From: Elysia crispata
Taxonomy: Eukaryota; Mollusca; Gastropoda; Plakobranchidae
Direction of reading: 5' to 3'
Assembly (NCBI GenBank): GCA_033675545.1
Contig: JAWDGP010005352.1
Coordinates: forward strand, 1,203,501-1,267,500
DNA: 64,000 nt
The translations under genes were made by a program, and so were the position numbers. Within the stretch, counting starts at the first letter, position 1; the number at the start of each line of letters is the position of its first letter. The notes below the pieces were generated by a model, which had not been told where the DNA came from, made no database searches, and saw only the letters and a list, made by a program, of their open reading frames with translations. Shown piece by piece: positions 1 to 14,358 of the stretch.

Positions 1-2189
1 TTAGGGCAGAAACAGCACAGGAAGATAAATTCAGCAATTCTAATATTTCTTAAGTAAATTGACTACACCAAGAATGTTTCTAAGCTGTACTTTCCTTGGG
101 TGGCATGGACAAACATAATAAAAAGCTCCGAGGTGTCTGGAGCGAGTTCTGACATCGCACAATAAGGCCGGAGCACTCTTTTGGCCGACTTCATCTCATT
201 GTAGAGTGCAACAGAAACTGATGACAACAAAGCGAGCGCTGATTGCCGCAAGGTGGTGCCAGTTTTTTTTGTAGTAGAAGAGCCTCCATTTTGCAATCTA
301 CATGGGTCATAGTCTTGGCTTTGATACCCGTCCCATCAGCAGATGAGTTTTGGGTTACACCTTTCCAGACATGTTCCTGATGATACTGACCTCTCTGATA
401 TTGAGGAAAATGCTTAAGATCCCCTTGTTGTACACGAACCATGTCAAGCAAACACTATCCATTACCAGGCATGATAATTATGTATGTCACTGTAAAGGTA
501 GGCGAGATATATGCATGCGTGATTATCATCCTCATCATTATCAAAAACAAAAATTAAAAATAACAACAACGAAGCTGCTTTTACATATCTCGCTTAAATT
601 GAGGCAAAGAAATGAACTGACTCAAGCTCACCGCTTTAAATATATTAAATGCAATGCACCATGATGTCTTTTGTTATACTTGATTTCATATTGGACAAGT
701 TATAAGACAAGTTACTGCCTTGTCCAATCTACATGGTTTGTAAATATTGGAGTTCATTTGAAAATGATGCAACGAAGAAAGTTTTGAAGAACTATTTCCA
801 TATTAAACATTAGCTCCACGTAGCATACACGTCTTTCTAAATTAATATTTTCTAGATAGAAAATCTGTCGCTCAGCTGATATTTGAGACGGTAAAGTCTA
901 TCTGTACGGTGGGAATTCAAGAACACAGAGGACCACAGAGGATCACAGCAAACTGATCGATAAACTTTTACAATTACTGAAGAATAATGAGATTTGCTTG
1001 TTACAGAAAAACTTCCAAAAAAATTTCATTTCCACTTCTGTGCGTTTTTATTACTAAACATATGTTGATTCTTTGTTTTCAATATCCTTTACCTACGGCA
1101 TTATGTCCGGTCAGGATGTTCGTGTCTCTAGCCAACACTGACCGTAATCAGATCTTACCTGTACATTACTGTAACATAGGAACGACCAAACCACGCCTAG
1201 CGTATCGCAAGTCGAAAGTTGATGGTGGTCTCCATAAACTATGGCGTGAGAAGTGCTTGGCCACTGAGCCGCCACCTCAAGTCACTCTGAACAGCATGCT
1301 TTATCCATCACTGCCTGCCTCTAAAATCCGCTAGTGGTGGACTGGGAGTTTGTAAATATATCAATACATCCATGACTGTATTTTAAAAGTTTTGCAAAGA
1401 ATATTAGCACATAATGTTCTATTCAACCAAAATAGTTATATCTTTTGCTCAACGTGAAGACACTGATCGCCAAATATATCTTGTATTTTTTTGAATTGTT
1501 CATTTTTACCTTTATCTTCTATGCACATACTTTATTTTAAATCTTTAGACGCAGCTCTTTCACAAAAAATGTGAAACGAATACAATTGTCCACTATAACC
1601 ATTTTTCATGATGCCAAACTGCGTTCTCTCTATGAGTTTGATTCAAGTTTCGAGCGTTCGATATTCAGAATACGATGACAGTTTTTACAATTCTTTCATA
1701 TTTTATGGACACCACGAAGTGCCTTCACGCTTTTATGCAACATCATTTTTTTGATATGAAACTTATTTTTTTCTTCATTAGTTTGTTGCCATGGCAACGC
1801 ACAAGCTGTATGAATGTTATAAAACTTTAAACTATCAGAGAGTTGAGATTCTACTAAAAACATTTAGATAGGGTTGACCTAGAGCAATGAAACAAAAACA
1901 AAACCTGGTCACGCAATCTGGTTGGCGAGCATAATCCATCCCACGTGGTCTTGTTCTGTCCCAGTCGACCTGAAACAGCTACAATTTTCACAATGACTTT
2001 TGAGGAAGTTTTCATCGTGTTTGTCTTTTTTCCTGGAGTGGAGTGCGTGCGCGGGGCTGACTGGGTAAACAATACAAGATAAAGAAAAATACTTCCAGCA
2101 CGTGGAAGAACACTTTATTTCTTTACTGGGTGTGCAGGTTTACTGGTCTACATTTATATTGCATGTCGAAAAGACAATTAGCTGTCTCT

Positions 2190-2190
<1 letters not shown>
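1..2190. other. AT-rich stretch without a recognisable gene
   Basis: I see no splice-bounded coding exon or domain here. Short minus-strand reading frames between about 60 and 450 resemble no family I know and lack flanking splice signals. They could be remnants of a mobile element, but nothing shows this directly. Confidence 0.4.

Positions 2191-2192
<2 letters not shown>

Positions 2193-2245
<53 letters not shown>
2193..2245. repeat. (TA)n microsatellite
   Basis: About 26 uninterrupted TA dinucleotides, followed by a T-run. It is self-complementary and could extrude as a cruciform. Confidence 0.95.
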
Positions 2246-2247
<2 letters not shown>

Positions 2248-2589
2248 TTTTTTTTTATTATCTGAAGAGATTGTTTTCAGATGATGTTGATAAAGTTTGA
2301 AAGGATAACCAGTAGATGAGATATGCAAGCAACGTCGAACAAGCACATTTTTCTGCTATTACCAACCCGATTTCTGTAATTGGCACTATTCGCCGCACAA
2401 TAATAGTTCACTGCGTAACCCACAGGGTTGTAACTGATAATTATTTGAGCTGATCGATCATTAAATCAACCTTTCTTTAAATAACCTCACAGTTATCAAG
2501 CCGTTCAATCAATAACTAACTCAGTAGACTGACACTGAGCCAGTCAGAGAGCCATTCATTCAACCTAGGGTAGACAAAGTTAACATTCA

Positions 2590-2728
2590 ACAACCAATCA
2601 ACCAGTCTTAGCGATGGCATCAAACAGTCTTGCGATGACATCAACCAGTCTTAGCGATGACATCAACCAGTCTTAGCGATGACATCAACCAGTCTTAGCG
2701 ATGACATCAACCAGTCTTAGCGATGGCA
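2590..2728 (+). repeat. 22-bp minisatellite, about six copies
   Basis: The unit catcaaccagtcttagcgat plus two bases recurs with period 22, read from successive aacc positions such as 2643 and 2665. The central copies are identical and the outer ones diverge. Confidence 0.9.
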
Positions 2729-3049
2729 CCACCTCAAAGAGTGTTCATCGCCGCTCAGCCTGGTTTGGTCTTTTTTTGTCCTTGTTTGCCACACGTTTTC
2801 ATAGTGACGATCATGTCTCTAAAGGGTGTATTCCTCCCCCCCTTTACAGTGCAGACACTTTAAAGAGACATTCCTTCATTTATCATAGCTCTAAGGAATG
2901 GATTCTCCGCGTAACACTCTGATGGAGTAATATGGGACGTTGAAAATAAGGAGCCAAAAGAAATAAGATTATCATGAAGTCTGAACATTTCATAATTTAA
3001 AATTCCTGTGAAGCGCGATCCCAGGTGTGTATAGGTGTTTTGACTGCTG

Positions 3050-3875
3050 AGTGTGTCGCACGCTACTGTGGTGTATGTGTGTTTGTATGCTACTCTGTTA
3101 GGCGCGCTCCATGATGTGTAAGGTTCTTTGTTTGCTGTCTATGAGTATGACGTGCACTTGGGACGTTTAGGGTGATTGTCTGCTGTGTGTGAGGCGCGCT
3201 ATAAGGTGTGTATGGTATGAGTGTTTGTCTGCTACTGTGTTGCACGCGTTAAATGGTGTGTATGGATGTTCGGTGCTTTATGTGACGCGCGCTACAAGGT
3301 GTGTACGGGTGCTTATCTGCTGGTGTGTGACGCGCGCCACAAGTTGTGTGTATGGGTGTTTGTTGCTGTCTGTGACGCGCGCTACAAGTTGTGGGCGGTT
3401 GTTGTTGTTGTTGTTGTTGTGTGTGACACACTCTATAAAGTGTGTATGGGTGTTTGTTGCTGTCTGTGACGCGCGCTACAAGGTGTTTACGGGTGCTTGT
3501 CTGCTGGTGTGTGACGCGCGCTACAAGTTGTGTGTATGGGTGTTTGTTGCTGTCTGTGACGCGCGCTACAAGGTGTTTACGGGTGCTTATCTGCTGGTGT
3601 GTGACGCGCGCTACAAGTTGTGTGTATGGATGTTCGGTGCTTTATGTGACGCGCGCTACAAGGTGTGTACGGGTGCTTATCTGCTGGTGTGTGACGCGCG
3701 CTACAAGTTGTGTGTATGGGTGTTTGTTGCTGTCTGTGACGCGCGCTACAAGTTGTGGGTGTATGGGTGGTTGTTGTTGTGTGTGACACACTCTACAAGG
3801 TGTGTATGGGTATTTGTCTTCACGGTGTGTATGGCTGTTTGTTGCTGTGTGTGATGTGCACTACAAGTTATGTGT
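3050..3875 (+). repeat. 45-bp minisatellite with a 90-bp higher-order unit
   Basis: The core gacgcgcgctacaag recurs at 3284, 3329, 3374, 3468, 3513, 3558, 3603, 3648, 3693 and 3738, almost always 45 bp apart. Two monomer types alternate: one continues ttgtgtgtatgggtgtttg, the other gtgtttacgggtgctt. Together they make a 90-bp dimer. Because 45 is a multiple of three, several frames stay open for more than 60 codons, but these are repeat artefacts and I do not call a gene. Divergent copies decay at both ends. Confidence 0.93.
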
Positions 3876-4267
3876 GTGTATTTGTTTTCTGTGAGGGACA
3901 ATGATTATACATGTATTTCAATCATGTAAGTAATACAAAAAGATTTTCATTGTAAAGTGTTAGCTTAAATCAAAATTTATTAAAATTTATATCAAACAAA
4001 ATTGTGGCTTTCCATTTTAAATTCCCTTCTTATTTTTACTTTCTAGGGCACGAAAATGTTACAACTGTGCTTATTCATATGTAACACTTTTGCAACAGCT
4101 TATGATCCATCTCTTGATGGGTCTATCTTACATTTGAGAATGTGACAGTTTGGTATGTTTTCACATATTTGTTCATACGATGTTATCATTACATCACAGC
4201 TTCACTGCCCGCCCCCCTCCTTTTTTCTGCTCTCTGCATGTCTGTCTGTCTGTTTGTCTCCCTCCCC

Positions 4268-4269
4268 CA

Positions 4270-4352
<83 letters not shown>

Positions 4353-4410
4353 GTCTCTGTCTCTGTCTCTCTCTCTGTCTCTCTCTCGCTCTCTCTTTCT
4401 CTCTCTCGAT
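4268..4410. repeat. CT / CTGT compound microsatellite
   Basis: A (CT)n run passes into (CTGT)n, then mixed CTCTGT and back to CT. Open frames rich in Ser, Leu, Val and Cys across it are artefacts. Confidence 0.93.
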
Positions 4411-5450
4411 TATTAATTATTCTATGGCGCAGAAACCAAATTTGCTCACGATGAACATCGTAATGACGGGTCCGAGTATCATTCTGATTGTCTCGATTAT
4501 CAACACCTCGATGCAGGCACTTCTTTTTATCTTTTTTTATAAATAGAAAGTAGGAGAAAAACTAGGCCTCATGACTTTAATCCAGGTTTTCCTGCGAGCC
4601 ATGTAACCTGCATGCGGTGATGGTGATAATGAGGCAGAGTTAGGCCTAAGCAGAACCCATGCCAAAGATAGCCTCTGTTTCCACCCACAGCACACACTAA
4701 CTGTTGGGGCCGGATAACCTTCCGACCCCATACGCCCAAAGCTGACACGCGAAGTGATACGCAGAGAAATAGTGCGGTTTCCACTTGGGGGGTGGTCGAC
4801 ATTTACCGAGGGAACACGACACGAAGCGCAGATTGTCGAGATAGTTTCTGGCCAGGGCTGAGCAAGATTCTGGGTGGGCACGACTGGAAAAAAGTTTGCT
4901 AGAGCAGTTGAATAGATCTGTACCTAACTCGCTTCTTTCTCAGCCGATTGCAATGTTCACGGCTCTGAATCATGAAAAATACCTATGAGAGCTCTGATGA
5001 ACTAGCCGTCTCCTAGTCTAGAGGCAGGTGTGTGTGCGGCGTAGACTAACAGAGGCGAAAATGCTCTTATGACTATAATTTTCTTTCTGGAGGTAGATGG
5101 GTGGATTGTTAAGTTCCTATAATCTCACACAGACAGAAGACCATCGGCCAGACTTTAGTCTGATGGTGCACCCCGAACAGACATGTATGTGAGGGGCAGA
5201 CCTCGCTAGATATGCTCAGCATGTGGAGGGACATGACAAGAGCATGGTCTGGCGATCTCTGCTTTGTTTCTCTTGAGGCAACCCTGGGTCACCTGCTGGA
5301 GCCATGACACAGACAAGCTCAGACACACAGAAACAGGGATGGAAAGAGGGAAAGATAGGAGGAAAGGAATAAAAAGAAACTTATAGATATAGAACTTATA
5401 AGAATGTAAGAGATGTATGGGCAGCGTTGGCGTGAATCTAGAGAGACAGA
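4411..5450. other. Unassigned sequence, moderately GC-rich at 4.6-4.9 kb
   Basis: A 114-codon minus-strand frame covers 4537-4881, but it has no recognisable domain, and clear splice sites are absent. The local GC rise could mark an old dispersed repeat. Nothing else is visible. Confidence 0.3.
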
Positions 5451-5451
5451 A

Positions 5452-5462
5452 GAGAGAGAAAA

Positions 5463-5556
<94 letters not shown>
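5452..5556. repeat. (GA)n microsatellite
   Basis: About 50 GA units with a few AAAG interruptions at the left edge. Confidence 0.95.
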
Positions 5557-5558
<2 letters not shown>

Positions 5559-8389
5559 AGAGACGGGGAGGGAAGGTGGTTCAAATATATACGCTTCTTT
5601 GCATATAGGCCATAATGTATAAACATCTTCGCGGTAACAGGTTGCACAGGATCTTCCCTCGTGGTATCTCTCATGTTTGTATAAAGTAACAAGAGCAGGA
5701 ATGATTTTACAAGAAACACGAAATTATCACATGTTTTATCTTCCAACTATAGCGGGCATGTGTTTTTTGGGTGCCTTTGTGCGTGGATGTAGTTCTCTCG
5801 GGAGAGTACAGGGAAACTATATCTAAAACAAAAATTAAGCTGTTTGCCAAGAAAATAAAAGTGGGAAACAATTTAAAAACATTATTACACGGCATTTTTT
5901 TTTTAATTCAAGGCAGTGTTTTTAAAATATTTAGTATTGCAACAGCGACTGAACAGGGTTAAAAGTGGAAAGCGGACCAAAGGAAATGTGTTCGAAACTG
6001 TACTTTTCCATCTTTTGTCTCCACCATTACCTCCGAGAGTTTGTTTGGAAAAGTCATAAAAGGTTTTGGTTCGGGATGTAGAATTTTTGAAGAGAGATAT
6101 TTAGGGTTTTCCAAAACAACATCTAGGTCTAGACCTGCAGAAATATTTGCTGAAAGATGTTATAGCCCAAGTCACAATACAGCATTAGATAGAAAATATG
6201 AAAGGGCATTTAGATCAAGACGAGCATACGAACCGTCTTCAGACTATAGAGAAAAGTGTATGCAATGAGCTTACTAACTTAACAAGTATTGATACACTTT
6301 CTGTAATCGTATTATCAATTTTGTCTGGATGCACATTGATCCATATTTTAATTATCTAATTTAAAATATAGAGAAGATTGTTACAAATTATTTATCATCA
6401 GATAAGAGTTAACTTCAGAGTTCAGATCAAAATCTAGGATAAAAACTTCGACTGTAACCTTCAAGATTTTCTTACTTAAGTTTGAAGTCTTGCATGAGAT
6501 GCTGAAATCGTAATGTCCTCCTTAGATGTTTTTGGAATCTCAAAAGCTTGGACCTCATTTACTTATCTGCAGCTTATTTGAACTGAAAAACTTATTTTAT
6601 GAAAATTATAACTGGAAGGCGACTGCTTCAGCAAAGCAATTATTTCCCGTAAGAATCATCAATGGTTCAGGAACTATGTTCATAATAGACCACTGACTCT
6701 CTAGACTCAATATCGAATCCTAGATTAGCTCTTTCCCGTACTGAAGTCTGACTGCCGCTCTCCATCCTACCGTTCAGATCTGACTGGCTCGGCAGCGGGA
6801 GTACCTTTTTAAGTGAAAAAAATACAATAAAAAAGTTCTTATTGACGGAATTGTTGCCTGAATCGTTAGCGCCTTGAAACAGCGTATTCAAACGTTTTTC
6901 AACAATGTCATAAGAACAGTAAAGCCATGGCTATTGTTTTTCTCTACGTCAAACTCCCTAACCTTCACTGGATAAGACTACAAGCAAAACAAGTAGGTCT
7001 TAAGCACTTTTAAGGCATTCGGATCATTTCAACTTAGAACCATTGTGTAAAGAGATGTGAGTAAGCACAGAAAGTTCAATTTAACGAATGAGAACTAGCT
7101 TTGTTATCATGAACAATAAACATAATCTGTTGATTCGTTCTGGTGAAATAAAGGTAATAAATAAGAAAAATCTAACAGGAGAAACACGTCTTATGGTTTG
7201 AACATCTTATTACGTTTAATTGGCATTATTAGCGACATCTGAAATTATTAGTAACAAGAACATGAAAATAATTTTTATAGAGTACATGTAGCTTTTGAAT
7301 TTGCGTGTGTGCATATTCTCGATAAAAAGCTTACGCAAGTTAAGTATCATAGCATTATAACAAGGTAATTTCGTGGAAGTGATGAGATAACTCAGCTTGT
7401 ACTTGGTTTTGCAGCCGTTTCCCCACTGTCATAGTCCCAGTGTCTCAGTCTCTCAACTCGAATATTCCGCCCTGATGTCTCGGGTTGCCACAGTGACCGT
7501 CACGTGACAAGAGCTGGAGGCCTCTGGTTTCGCTGGTTCAGCTGAAACCACTTGAACTGCCCGCTGCCTCAGCCCGACATTTTCTTCATGGGCCCAGGCC
7601 TCTCCAGTTTGACATTCAGGCGCTGCCGGAACTGTCTGCTCTGCGCATGCTCGCTGACAATGCCCGCAGGGAAGGAAAAGAACCTGGGAAAGGGCAGTAA
7701 TCAAGAGAGGTTTGCGCGACACATTGGGGTTGCCGGAGAGATATACGGAGAACCGCGTCTCTCCTAGCCTATAGTTGTGGAGAGAGATTGTACCCGCGAG
7801 TATGCTGACCTTACTCTGCCTCAGGATACGGCCAAGAAATTTGATCGATTCACTCCATGTTTCCGAAATGCCGTTTTTCCCTTCGCAGACAGGAACTTCT
7901 GTCCACCTGCGCATGCGTGATAGAACCAACGTATCATGTGAACCCTAGCTCTCTCTGAAACATCCATCTCCTGGCTGCAAGATGTTTCTGCAGGGAACAA
8001 GATCTGCCTCTAAAGCCAAAAGCCAAGAAATGCATTGGACTTTCCCACAACAAAGATTTCTCTATCTGAAATTTTCGTTACTGATTCGAATCAACCTTCA
8101 GATTGACTTAGGACAGAGTAATTATTTGCCTAAAAAACATAAAAACTAAATCTTTTTGATTGTTGATCGATAAATACATGACAAAGGTATAAAAGATGAT
8201 ATCAGACCTGCTTCGCTTAATAAAGAAAAACACATCTTGTTGATCGAGAGGTTGGCTTAGTCTGATCTGACCAACTTAGTTTCTTTAGCCTAATACGTTT
8301 TACGTCCCTAAATTTCGAGGGAGTCTTATACCGAGGCAGCGATTTTTTTTTATGAAGCCATAGATGGCACTTTTTACATGGGATCCGAT
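5557..8389. other. Gene-free stretch with one GC-rich island
   Basis: Positions 7430-7930 are clearly richer in G and C than the flanks, and a 158-codon minus-strand frame crosses them (7453-7929). I recognise no domain and no convincing splice sites, so it may be an unannotated exon, a regulatory island or an old repeat. A 75-codon plus-strand frame at 6041-6268 is likewise anonymous. Confidence 0.3.
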
Positions 8390-8480
8390 ATATCATCAGA
8401 TGGCTTACCTAGGGATCGAACCAGAGATCTCCTTATTTTAAACACAACACTTTACATTCTGACTTATCTGTGGCTAGCTT
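8390..8480 (-). repeat. tRNA-derived element fragment (SINE-like)
   Basis: Read on the minus strand, there is a perfect RNA polymerase III B-box, GGTTCGATCCC, about 50 bp after a degenerate A-box (GATAAGTCAGAATG). The spacing matches a tRNA, but the acceptor stem cannot be formed convincingly. A decayed tRNA-derived SINE head is the best reading. Confidence 0.45.
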
Positions 8481-9743
8481 TACAGTTCAGCCCAGTCTTA
8501 TGTTTCTGAGAGAATGATCCACGCAGGCGAGATGCTAATTTGCTATACCGAACACTCTCTGACATGCTTTCGTCAAATGAGTCTACAAAGTTCTTCCCAA
8601 AGAAAGGGAAAAAAAAGCATACTACGCATGTTCATTACTTAATGTGGCCACGTTGTCCTTACCATAATAAACCGATCATCTATCAAAAGGATGTTGCGAA
8701 ATAAAAAAAAATCAAAACGTAAGAAACCATCTATACTTTTCGAGCGAGGAAAATTTTGTTCATATCAAAGATATTGTTTCACATTCCAGTTTTATAAGCA
8801 ATCCAAACAGCATGAAGTTAGCAGAAGCCGGATATTTGCACAGTATTAGCGTTTTTAAATATCTATTTACCCCTAGTTTTAATTCAAGTTTATTGAATTC
8901 CGACTGACCTCATCCAATGAAATGTGATTGAACCTATCAGCAAGTTACTTCCAGCAAAATGGTTGGTTAAACAGTCCGACATTGGTGTGTCACAAGAGCG
9001 AGACGACAGGATGTTTCAAACACGTCTGGCAATATTGCAGTCGTGTCATGCGGGTGAATCATCAGTTAAAGGCTGCCGGGTGTTACACAAAAAAATCCAG
9101 TCATGATAACATCTATGCTATTTTTGTGCGCAAAAGGCCTACATACATACAGACTTTACAAACTTCGCGAAAGTCACTTTTGTTTAAACGCATAACAAAC
9201 ATTTGAAAGAATTTTTTTTATCGTATGCTGTGTGCCACTCGTTCCCTGCTCCTTTGATTTCCCTTCAAGCCTAAGGAAGTGTGATCTTGCTGAAATTTAA
9301 ATGATTACAATGAATATGTGTCCGTTTACATTTTCGTGGACACGCACCTTTATTTGGAACAGTGACCTTTCGAAGTACACATTCTACCCAAGAAAAGTTC
9401 ATAAACGAACTTTTACATGAAAAGACCACCATCTAAGTAAGCTTCTCACATGACATTGAGACAAAAGAATGAAAAAAAAAAAAAAAAAAAGAAACAATAA
9501 AACATAAAAAACAACCCCAAACAAACAAACGAAACGGAATCGACAAGGAGTTAAATCAGGTGAACGATGTTTGCCAGGTGGCAGTACTCAGTCCGCTCTC
9601 TCCTGGCTAAAGTCTACAGAATGAAGGATTTTACTTGTTCACTATAGCGCCATTGTAGTGTCCATCACTAAAATACTCCACGGAGCAACGTTGGCCTAAC
9701 AATGTGCGAAATTCGGCCTTAGGAATGTAGACAGATGATCAAG

Positions 9744-9846
<103 letters not shown>

Positions 9847-10497
9847 TAATAAGGCTGTTGCTGCTGCTGATATTAATAACAATATAATGATGATAATGTT
9901 AATAATGACAACACTAGTAATAATCTATACATAGTAGAGCTAGGCAAAAAATTAGCACCATCTAACCAAGCATTTGTAGACCAACTAGGTATTTGGCATA
10001 AAATTGTATATTGCCCTAAAGATTGGAGTGTTAATATCAATTTTCAACAAAATGTGTCTTTGGTAAATTGAAGACAAAAACGTGAATATTATTTTCTTGA
10101 CAGAGATGGCAGGAATGAAACTGAAAGTACGCATACAATGTATGCGGCGGCAGATCTAAAACCGTCTGAAACAAATCTTCATGTTATAGTATAAGAGTTA
10201 GTAAAAAAAAACCTTTTAAAAAGTTGCTTGGACATAGGTTTTAGATTAAGGGCCTAACTATTTATTGCAGCTAGATGCAAATCAAAAGATTTAGTTCTAG
10301 ATCTAGATTTTGTGTTTAGAATAAGAATTATTGAGATGTCTAGATTCTAGGCAAAAATAGATAAGTGGAGGCATATATCTGGGTAATGTAAGTAAAGGAT
10401 AGATATCAGAACAAAAATATAAGTCTATATACACGCTCAGCAATCACGGCAAATTGTCACCAAGATCACTTTCGATTAATGTGTGTTTTCAGCTTCT
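9847..10497. other. Unassigned AT-rich spacer
   Basis: Nothing recognisable. It contains scattered tctagatctag-like palindromes, which recur at 35.4 and 41.9 kb. Confidence 0.35.
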
Positions 10498-11262
<765 letters not shown>

Positions 11263-11263
<1 letters not shown>

Positions 11264-11874
11264 CAGAAATTTTGAAATGGATAAATATCATCCATAATTA
11301 TAGATACTGTGAATAAAAGCGTATTACCGAGTCTATAACTATTATTCAAGGACTCACTGGGCGCACGAGGAGAAGATGATAACTGCAATCTAGAGTCGCA
11401 CTTATTATTGCGATGAAAAGCTAATAAATGTAATCCAGAGACGCACAAATAGAATGAGGAAAAGCTGATAACTGTCATCTAAAGTCACGCTCCGTATGAG
11501 GAAAAGCTGATACTGTCACCCAGAGACCTACCAAGAGAGACTGATCAACGCCTTACGTCCAGCCTGCTGTTTATGTCTTTTCTACGCATTCAGAGAACAT
11601 CATCTTGTGACACAATGTCTTTCAAAGTAGAACCTAATTAAATATTATGCATACTTGAAATAAACCAGCGGTGTGGAGAAACCTTCGATTACCAAACTGT
11701 CAAATTTTGATATAACTTAATCATTTCACATTGTTTGCCATAAAATGTTTGCATTTCTTCCTATAGAATAGATTGAGTTGTGTTTACTTGATAAGGAAAG
11801 GATTTGGTCTGAAAAAAAAAAAATAGAAACAGGTTTTTAGATTTTATAGCTCATTGTGTACAAAAACCTCCTAA
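11263..11874. other. Unassigned spacer
   Basis: The subsequence gaggaaaagctgataactgtcatc recurs imperfectly three times around 11,370-11,515 with period about 55. No gene is seen. Confidence 0.35.
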
Positions 11875-12270
11875 TATTTGCAGGCTTTGTCTGACACATT
11901 TAAAGGCTTTGACTCAAACATTATTTTATTTGCTATGTCTCAAAAATTTGTAGACATTGTCTCAAACAAATGTGGACAATATCTCAAACATTTGTAGTCT
12001 TTGTCTCAAACAGATGTAGACAATATCGCAAACATTTGAGGACTTTGTCTCACACACTTGTAGGTTTTTTCTGAAACACTTGTAGGCGTTGTCTCAGACA
12101 TTTATAGGATATGTCTCAAACTTTTTTAAGGTATGTCTGACTTGTAAGCTATGTCTAAAAAATTTGTCGACTTTGTCTCAACAGATGTAGACATGTCTCA
12201 AACACTTGTAGGCTTTGTCTCAAACAGATGTAGACAATATCTCAAACGTTTGTAGGCTTTGTCTCAACGT
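11875..12270 (+). repeat. Short-period minisatellite (~24-26 bp), degenerate
   Basis: Variants of aggctttgtctcaaacattt and gtagacaatatctcaaac alternate about 15 times with drifting period and sequence. Confidence 0.85.
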
Positions 12271-12529
12271 GCTCATCTCATTACACAAAGAAGGAAGTCG
12301 CGAATAAAGAGAGGGAACAGAGACACAAAACGGTAACAAAAAGCAAAAAAGACGCAGGAGAAAGAGTAAAAAGATTTAAGTAAATTAAAGGTGAGGAAAT
12401 AAATGAATAAGAGTTGTGGAAATAGGAGAAAGTATTTAGAGATATAAAAATGAGACAAAAAGAATACCATTTAACGGATAGCACGAAAGCAACAAACAAA
12501 AATAAAGCGTTTTGCCGTCTAGTTTGGTA

Positions 12530-12795
12530 TATTGACTAAACATCAACAGGGCAATGATACAAATAACTAAAAGTTCAATACAAATATTGTGAAGGTTACA
12601 ACTCCAAATAATGATTGTATTTTTATGTATTAATCTACCATGGTTTCTATCTAGGTTTGAACAGTGACTAGACATCAACAGAACATGGCACATATAACTT
12701 ACAGGTCAACATGAATGTTATCATGGCTACGACTCAAAATTATTATCATGTTTAATTGATTAGTCCAGCATGATTTCTATCAAACCATGAAGACT
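12530..12795 (+). repeat. Two-copy tandem repeat, ~133 bp
   Basis: Both copies start with gactaaacatcaacag-like sequence (12,534 and 12,667) and share the later blocks catggtttctatc / catgatttctatc. They diverge moderately. Confidence 0.75.
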
Positions 12796-12959
12796 CAATG
12801 ATATAATTATTTATACGTTATTGCTGATTATGGCAGCGAATCTGTCACTGTGTGTGCTTGAGTAAATCATGCCTCTCTCTTTCCCTGTCTATTTCTGACG
12901 GTCTCTTTCTCTCTTGTTCTTGCCTCTTTCTATCTTCTCCGATCTCTCGGTTTCTCGCC

Positions 12960-12967
12960 TCTCTCTC

Positions 12968-13033
<66 letters not shown>

Positions 13034-13171
13034 TCTTTTTTGTTTTAATTTAATATCTCCTCTGATCTGCTCTTTCGTTTTAACATTGCCTCTTCTTTTC
13101 TCACCTCTTCTCCCCCTTGTTACTCTTCGTATAGCTTAAACCGTACTCTCTCTCTATTCTTTTCCATTTCT

Positions 13172-13227
<56 letters not shown>

Positions 13228-13251
13228 CTCGCCTTTCTTTTTCTCTGTATC

Positions 13252-13321
<70 letters not shown>

Positions 13322-13350
13322 CTCGCCTTTCGTTTTCTTTGTATCTTGCA

Positions 13351-13392
<42 letters not shown>

Positions 13393-13445
13393 TATCTATA
13401 TATCTATTTATCTATCTATCTATATATTATATACATACATACATT
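12960..13445 (+). repeat. CT-tract cluster with duplicated spacer
   Basis: Four CT runs are separated by spacers. Two spacers near 13,222 and 13,318 are near-identical (tgtttctcgcctttc), so a CT tract plus spacer of about 96 bp was duplicated as a unit. CTAT and ATAC repeats close the cluster. Confidence 0.9.
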
Positions 13446-13840
13446 TGTGTATATAGGCTAGTAAGGAATAGATGCATAAACTTATATATTTGTTAACTTC
13501 AAGAGCAACCATGATTACAACAGTGGCGCTATTAGTGCTATATGATAAACAATTATGGAATGTGCAATGTTACAAAAATCGAATTTCTTGCAGGGATGAG
13601 ATATAACAAAGATTTTATGACATGATTGGATCTGACGAGCTCTGGTTAACAGCAAGAAGCAATCATAAAATTTTCTTCATTATTTCTTTGCAGAATATTT
13701 ATCCCATTTGATGTTTTTATGATTATATCTCTGGCTTGAATTCGCCCCTCCATCTGCATTGATATCAACGATAGACCTTTAGCTAGGTGGACGGGACGAC
13801 ACAGAAAACCGACTCTTGCTCCGCGGCGTTGAAAGATTTT

Positions 13841-13899
13841 GAATAGGTCAAAAGAGGGATCATTACTCTGTTTAAACCAACAGCATCTACTTACAGCAA
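13841..13899 (+). repeat. 59-bp segment with a near-identical copy at 16,269-16,323
   Basis: Begins gaataggtcaaaagagggat and ends ctacttacagcaa. The second copy matches it base for base except for a 4-bp deletion. The copy lies inside a minisatellite in the transporter's last intron, 2.4 kb away. Confidence 0.9.
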
Positions 13900-14352
13900 T
13901 TTTTTTACAGAGCAGTACACAGTTAGCTGATAAAATCAGACATGGAGTCTGAAAATTATGCGTGGTGGAAATATCGCTTAAAAATTGATAAAATTTCATA
14001 CTGTTTACAATGAAATAAACAGCTGTATGTACATATAACTGCTTCACTGGCTTTATAAACTTTGTTTCTCTCTACGTCTAATCTATCACTTCAACAGAAA
14101 AAAAAAAAAAAAAACTAAAAAATTGAAAGACAAAGCTAAGGGTGATAATGTTTTACAATTACAAAAGAAATGCTGATTTAGCGTTTGCAAAATCATCTCG
14201 TGAGGAGAACATTTTTTGACCCTCAAAATCTAAGAAAATTATATATCAGGCACAGAACGATTCCTACACTGATCTAAGTCAATCGTCACTTACTCGGATC
14301 ACTAACACCCCTCCGCCCTCTCCCCACTCCCAGATTTGATGGCTTATGCTTT
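13900..14352. other. Downstream flank of the transporter gene
   Basis: AT-rich, with no coding signal that I can support. It holds the region beyond the probable polyadenylation site. Confidence 0.4.
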
Positions 14353-14358
14353 TTTATT
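14353..14358 (-). terminator. Candidate polyadenylation signal AATAAA
   Basis: AATAAA on the minus strand about 200 bases after the transporter stop codon. It is the first canonical hexamer that I noticed downstream. Transcript data would be needed to fix the cleavage site. Confidence 0.45.

Noticed and set aside
3189..3854. A 221-codon plus-strand frame with repeated Cys-Val-Thr-Arg-Ala words
   Set aside because: Created by the 45-bp period being divisible by three; other frames are equally open, and there is no signal, domain or splice support.
2600..3880. CRISPR-like array of regular repeats
   Set aside because: Repeats are contiguous minisatellite units without unique spacers, in an animal genome.
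9471..9490. Poly-A run as a possible retroposed gene tail
   Set aside because: No upstream coding or element sequence could be recognised.
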